Source: Owenia fusiformis (Eukaryota > Annelida > Polychaeta > Sabellida > Oweniidae). From it: a stretch of DNA of 64,000 bases. This document shows, piece after piece, positions 63,574 to 64,000 of the stretch. A program made the translations under genes and the position numbers. The stretch is from assembly GCA_903813345.2 (NCBI GenBank), contig CAIIXF020000001.1:55536270-55600269 (forward strand). The letters are read 5' to 3'. How positions within the stretch are numbered: position 1 is the stretch's first letter; every line of letters begins with the position of its first letter. The notes under the pieces were generated by a model. That model did no database searches and had not been told where the DNA came from. It saw only the letters and a program-made list of their open reading frames with translations.

Positions 63574-64000
63574 GTAAGTTGTTTTATATTGTTAGTGCAT
63601 TTTAACCTCTTGAATATCTGGAGTGAAAATGTTTCTCGTCACCTCAGAAATGACTGAGAAACCCAGAGTGAGAAGAAAATAGGTCACAAAATTTTTCACT
63701 AAAATTGCTCTTATTTGAACAATTTTCATCCAATTTACACAAAAATTCTCTGGTTTCAACCAATTTTAGAGCCTGGGATTCAAGAGATTAAGACAATATA
63801 TATTTTTGTGTCAAGCATGTAGTTATATTATAAACTAACTTTCTGTTTCTTGTCTTTCAAAACACTGTAAATATGATATTATATTATGAAATGTTCATAC
63901 CAGAATGTTTGAATTCCTTGCTCAAAAATTTCATTTCTCACAAAAATAGCTAAGGTTATTTTCTTAGTTAGAATTAGAACTTATTGCATGTTCTTTCTGA
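63574..64000. other. RPL23 intron 4, start
   Basis: Begins gtaagt; no L23 C-terminal exon up to the window edge. Nothing else seen. Confidence 0.7.

Overview
This window is animal nuclear DNA. Genes are split into short exons with GT-AG borders and introns of up to 17 kb, and the sequence is AT-rich (by eye). Three metazoan gene families can be read: a DLGAP/SAPAP (GKAP) scaffold gene, a LASP (LIM and SH3 protein) gene, and the ribosomal protein gene RPL23 (uL14). The many small fold-back transposons and divergent LINE tails suggest a marine invertebrate. I cannot name the phylum.

Layout. Positions 1-15287 hold the 3' part of a plus-strand DLGAP-family gene: five coding exons between 9157 and 15287, with its 5' part outside the window or unrecognised. 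Positions 15288-25028 are the DLGAP 3' UTR and a repeat-dense intergenic stretch, with nested palindromic elements, a roughly 130 bp tandem array and hairpins. Positions 25029-55853 hold a complete minus-strand LASP gene: 11 coding exons, 466 aa, reading LIM, nebulin-type repeats, a Gln/Pro-rich linker and SH3. Its 17 kb intron 2 carries many transposon remnants. Positions 55854-57232 are the divergent LASP/RPL23 intergenic region. From 57233 to the right edge is plus-strand RPL23, with four coding exons (113 codons plus one base); the last exon lies beyond the window.

Gene relations. LASP and RPL23 lie head to head about 1.4 kb apart (ATG to ATG), as they do in human 17q12, so this looks like old retained linkage. 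RPL23 has a TOP-like tract and an NRF1-type palindrome just upstream of its start. The LASP linker exons 6-9 are all symmetric phase 1-1. Two further phase-compatible exon-like segments (39 and 60 nt) sit in the intron between exons 6 and 7, suggesting modular splicing of the linker.

Mobile DNA. Several non-autonomous DNA transposons can be delimited with target duplications. Three have CAC...GTG ends and 5 bp duplications. Two of those share one skeleton but carry different repeated sub-terminal motifs. There is no CRISPR, prokaryotic operon or intact transposase. All splice models are read by eye and have no transcript support here.
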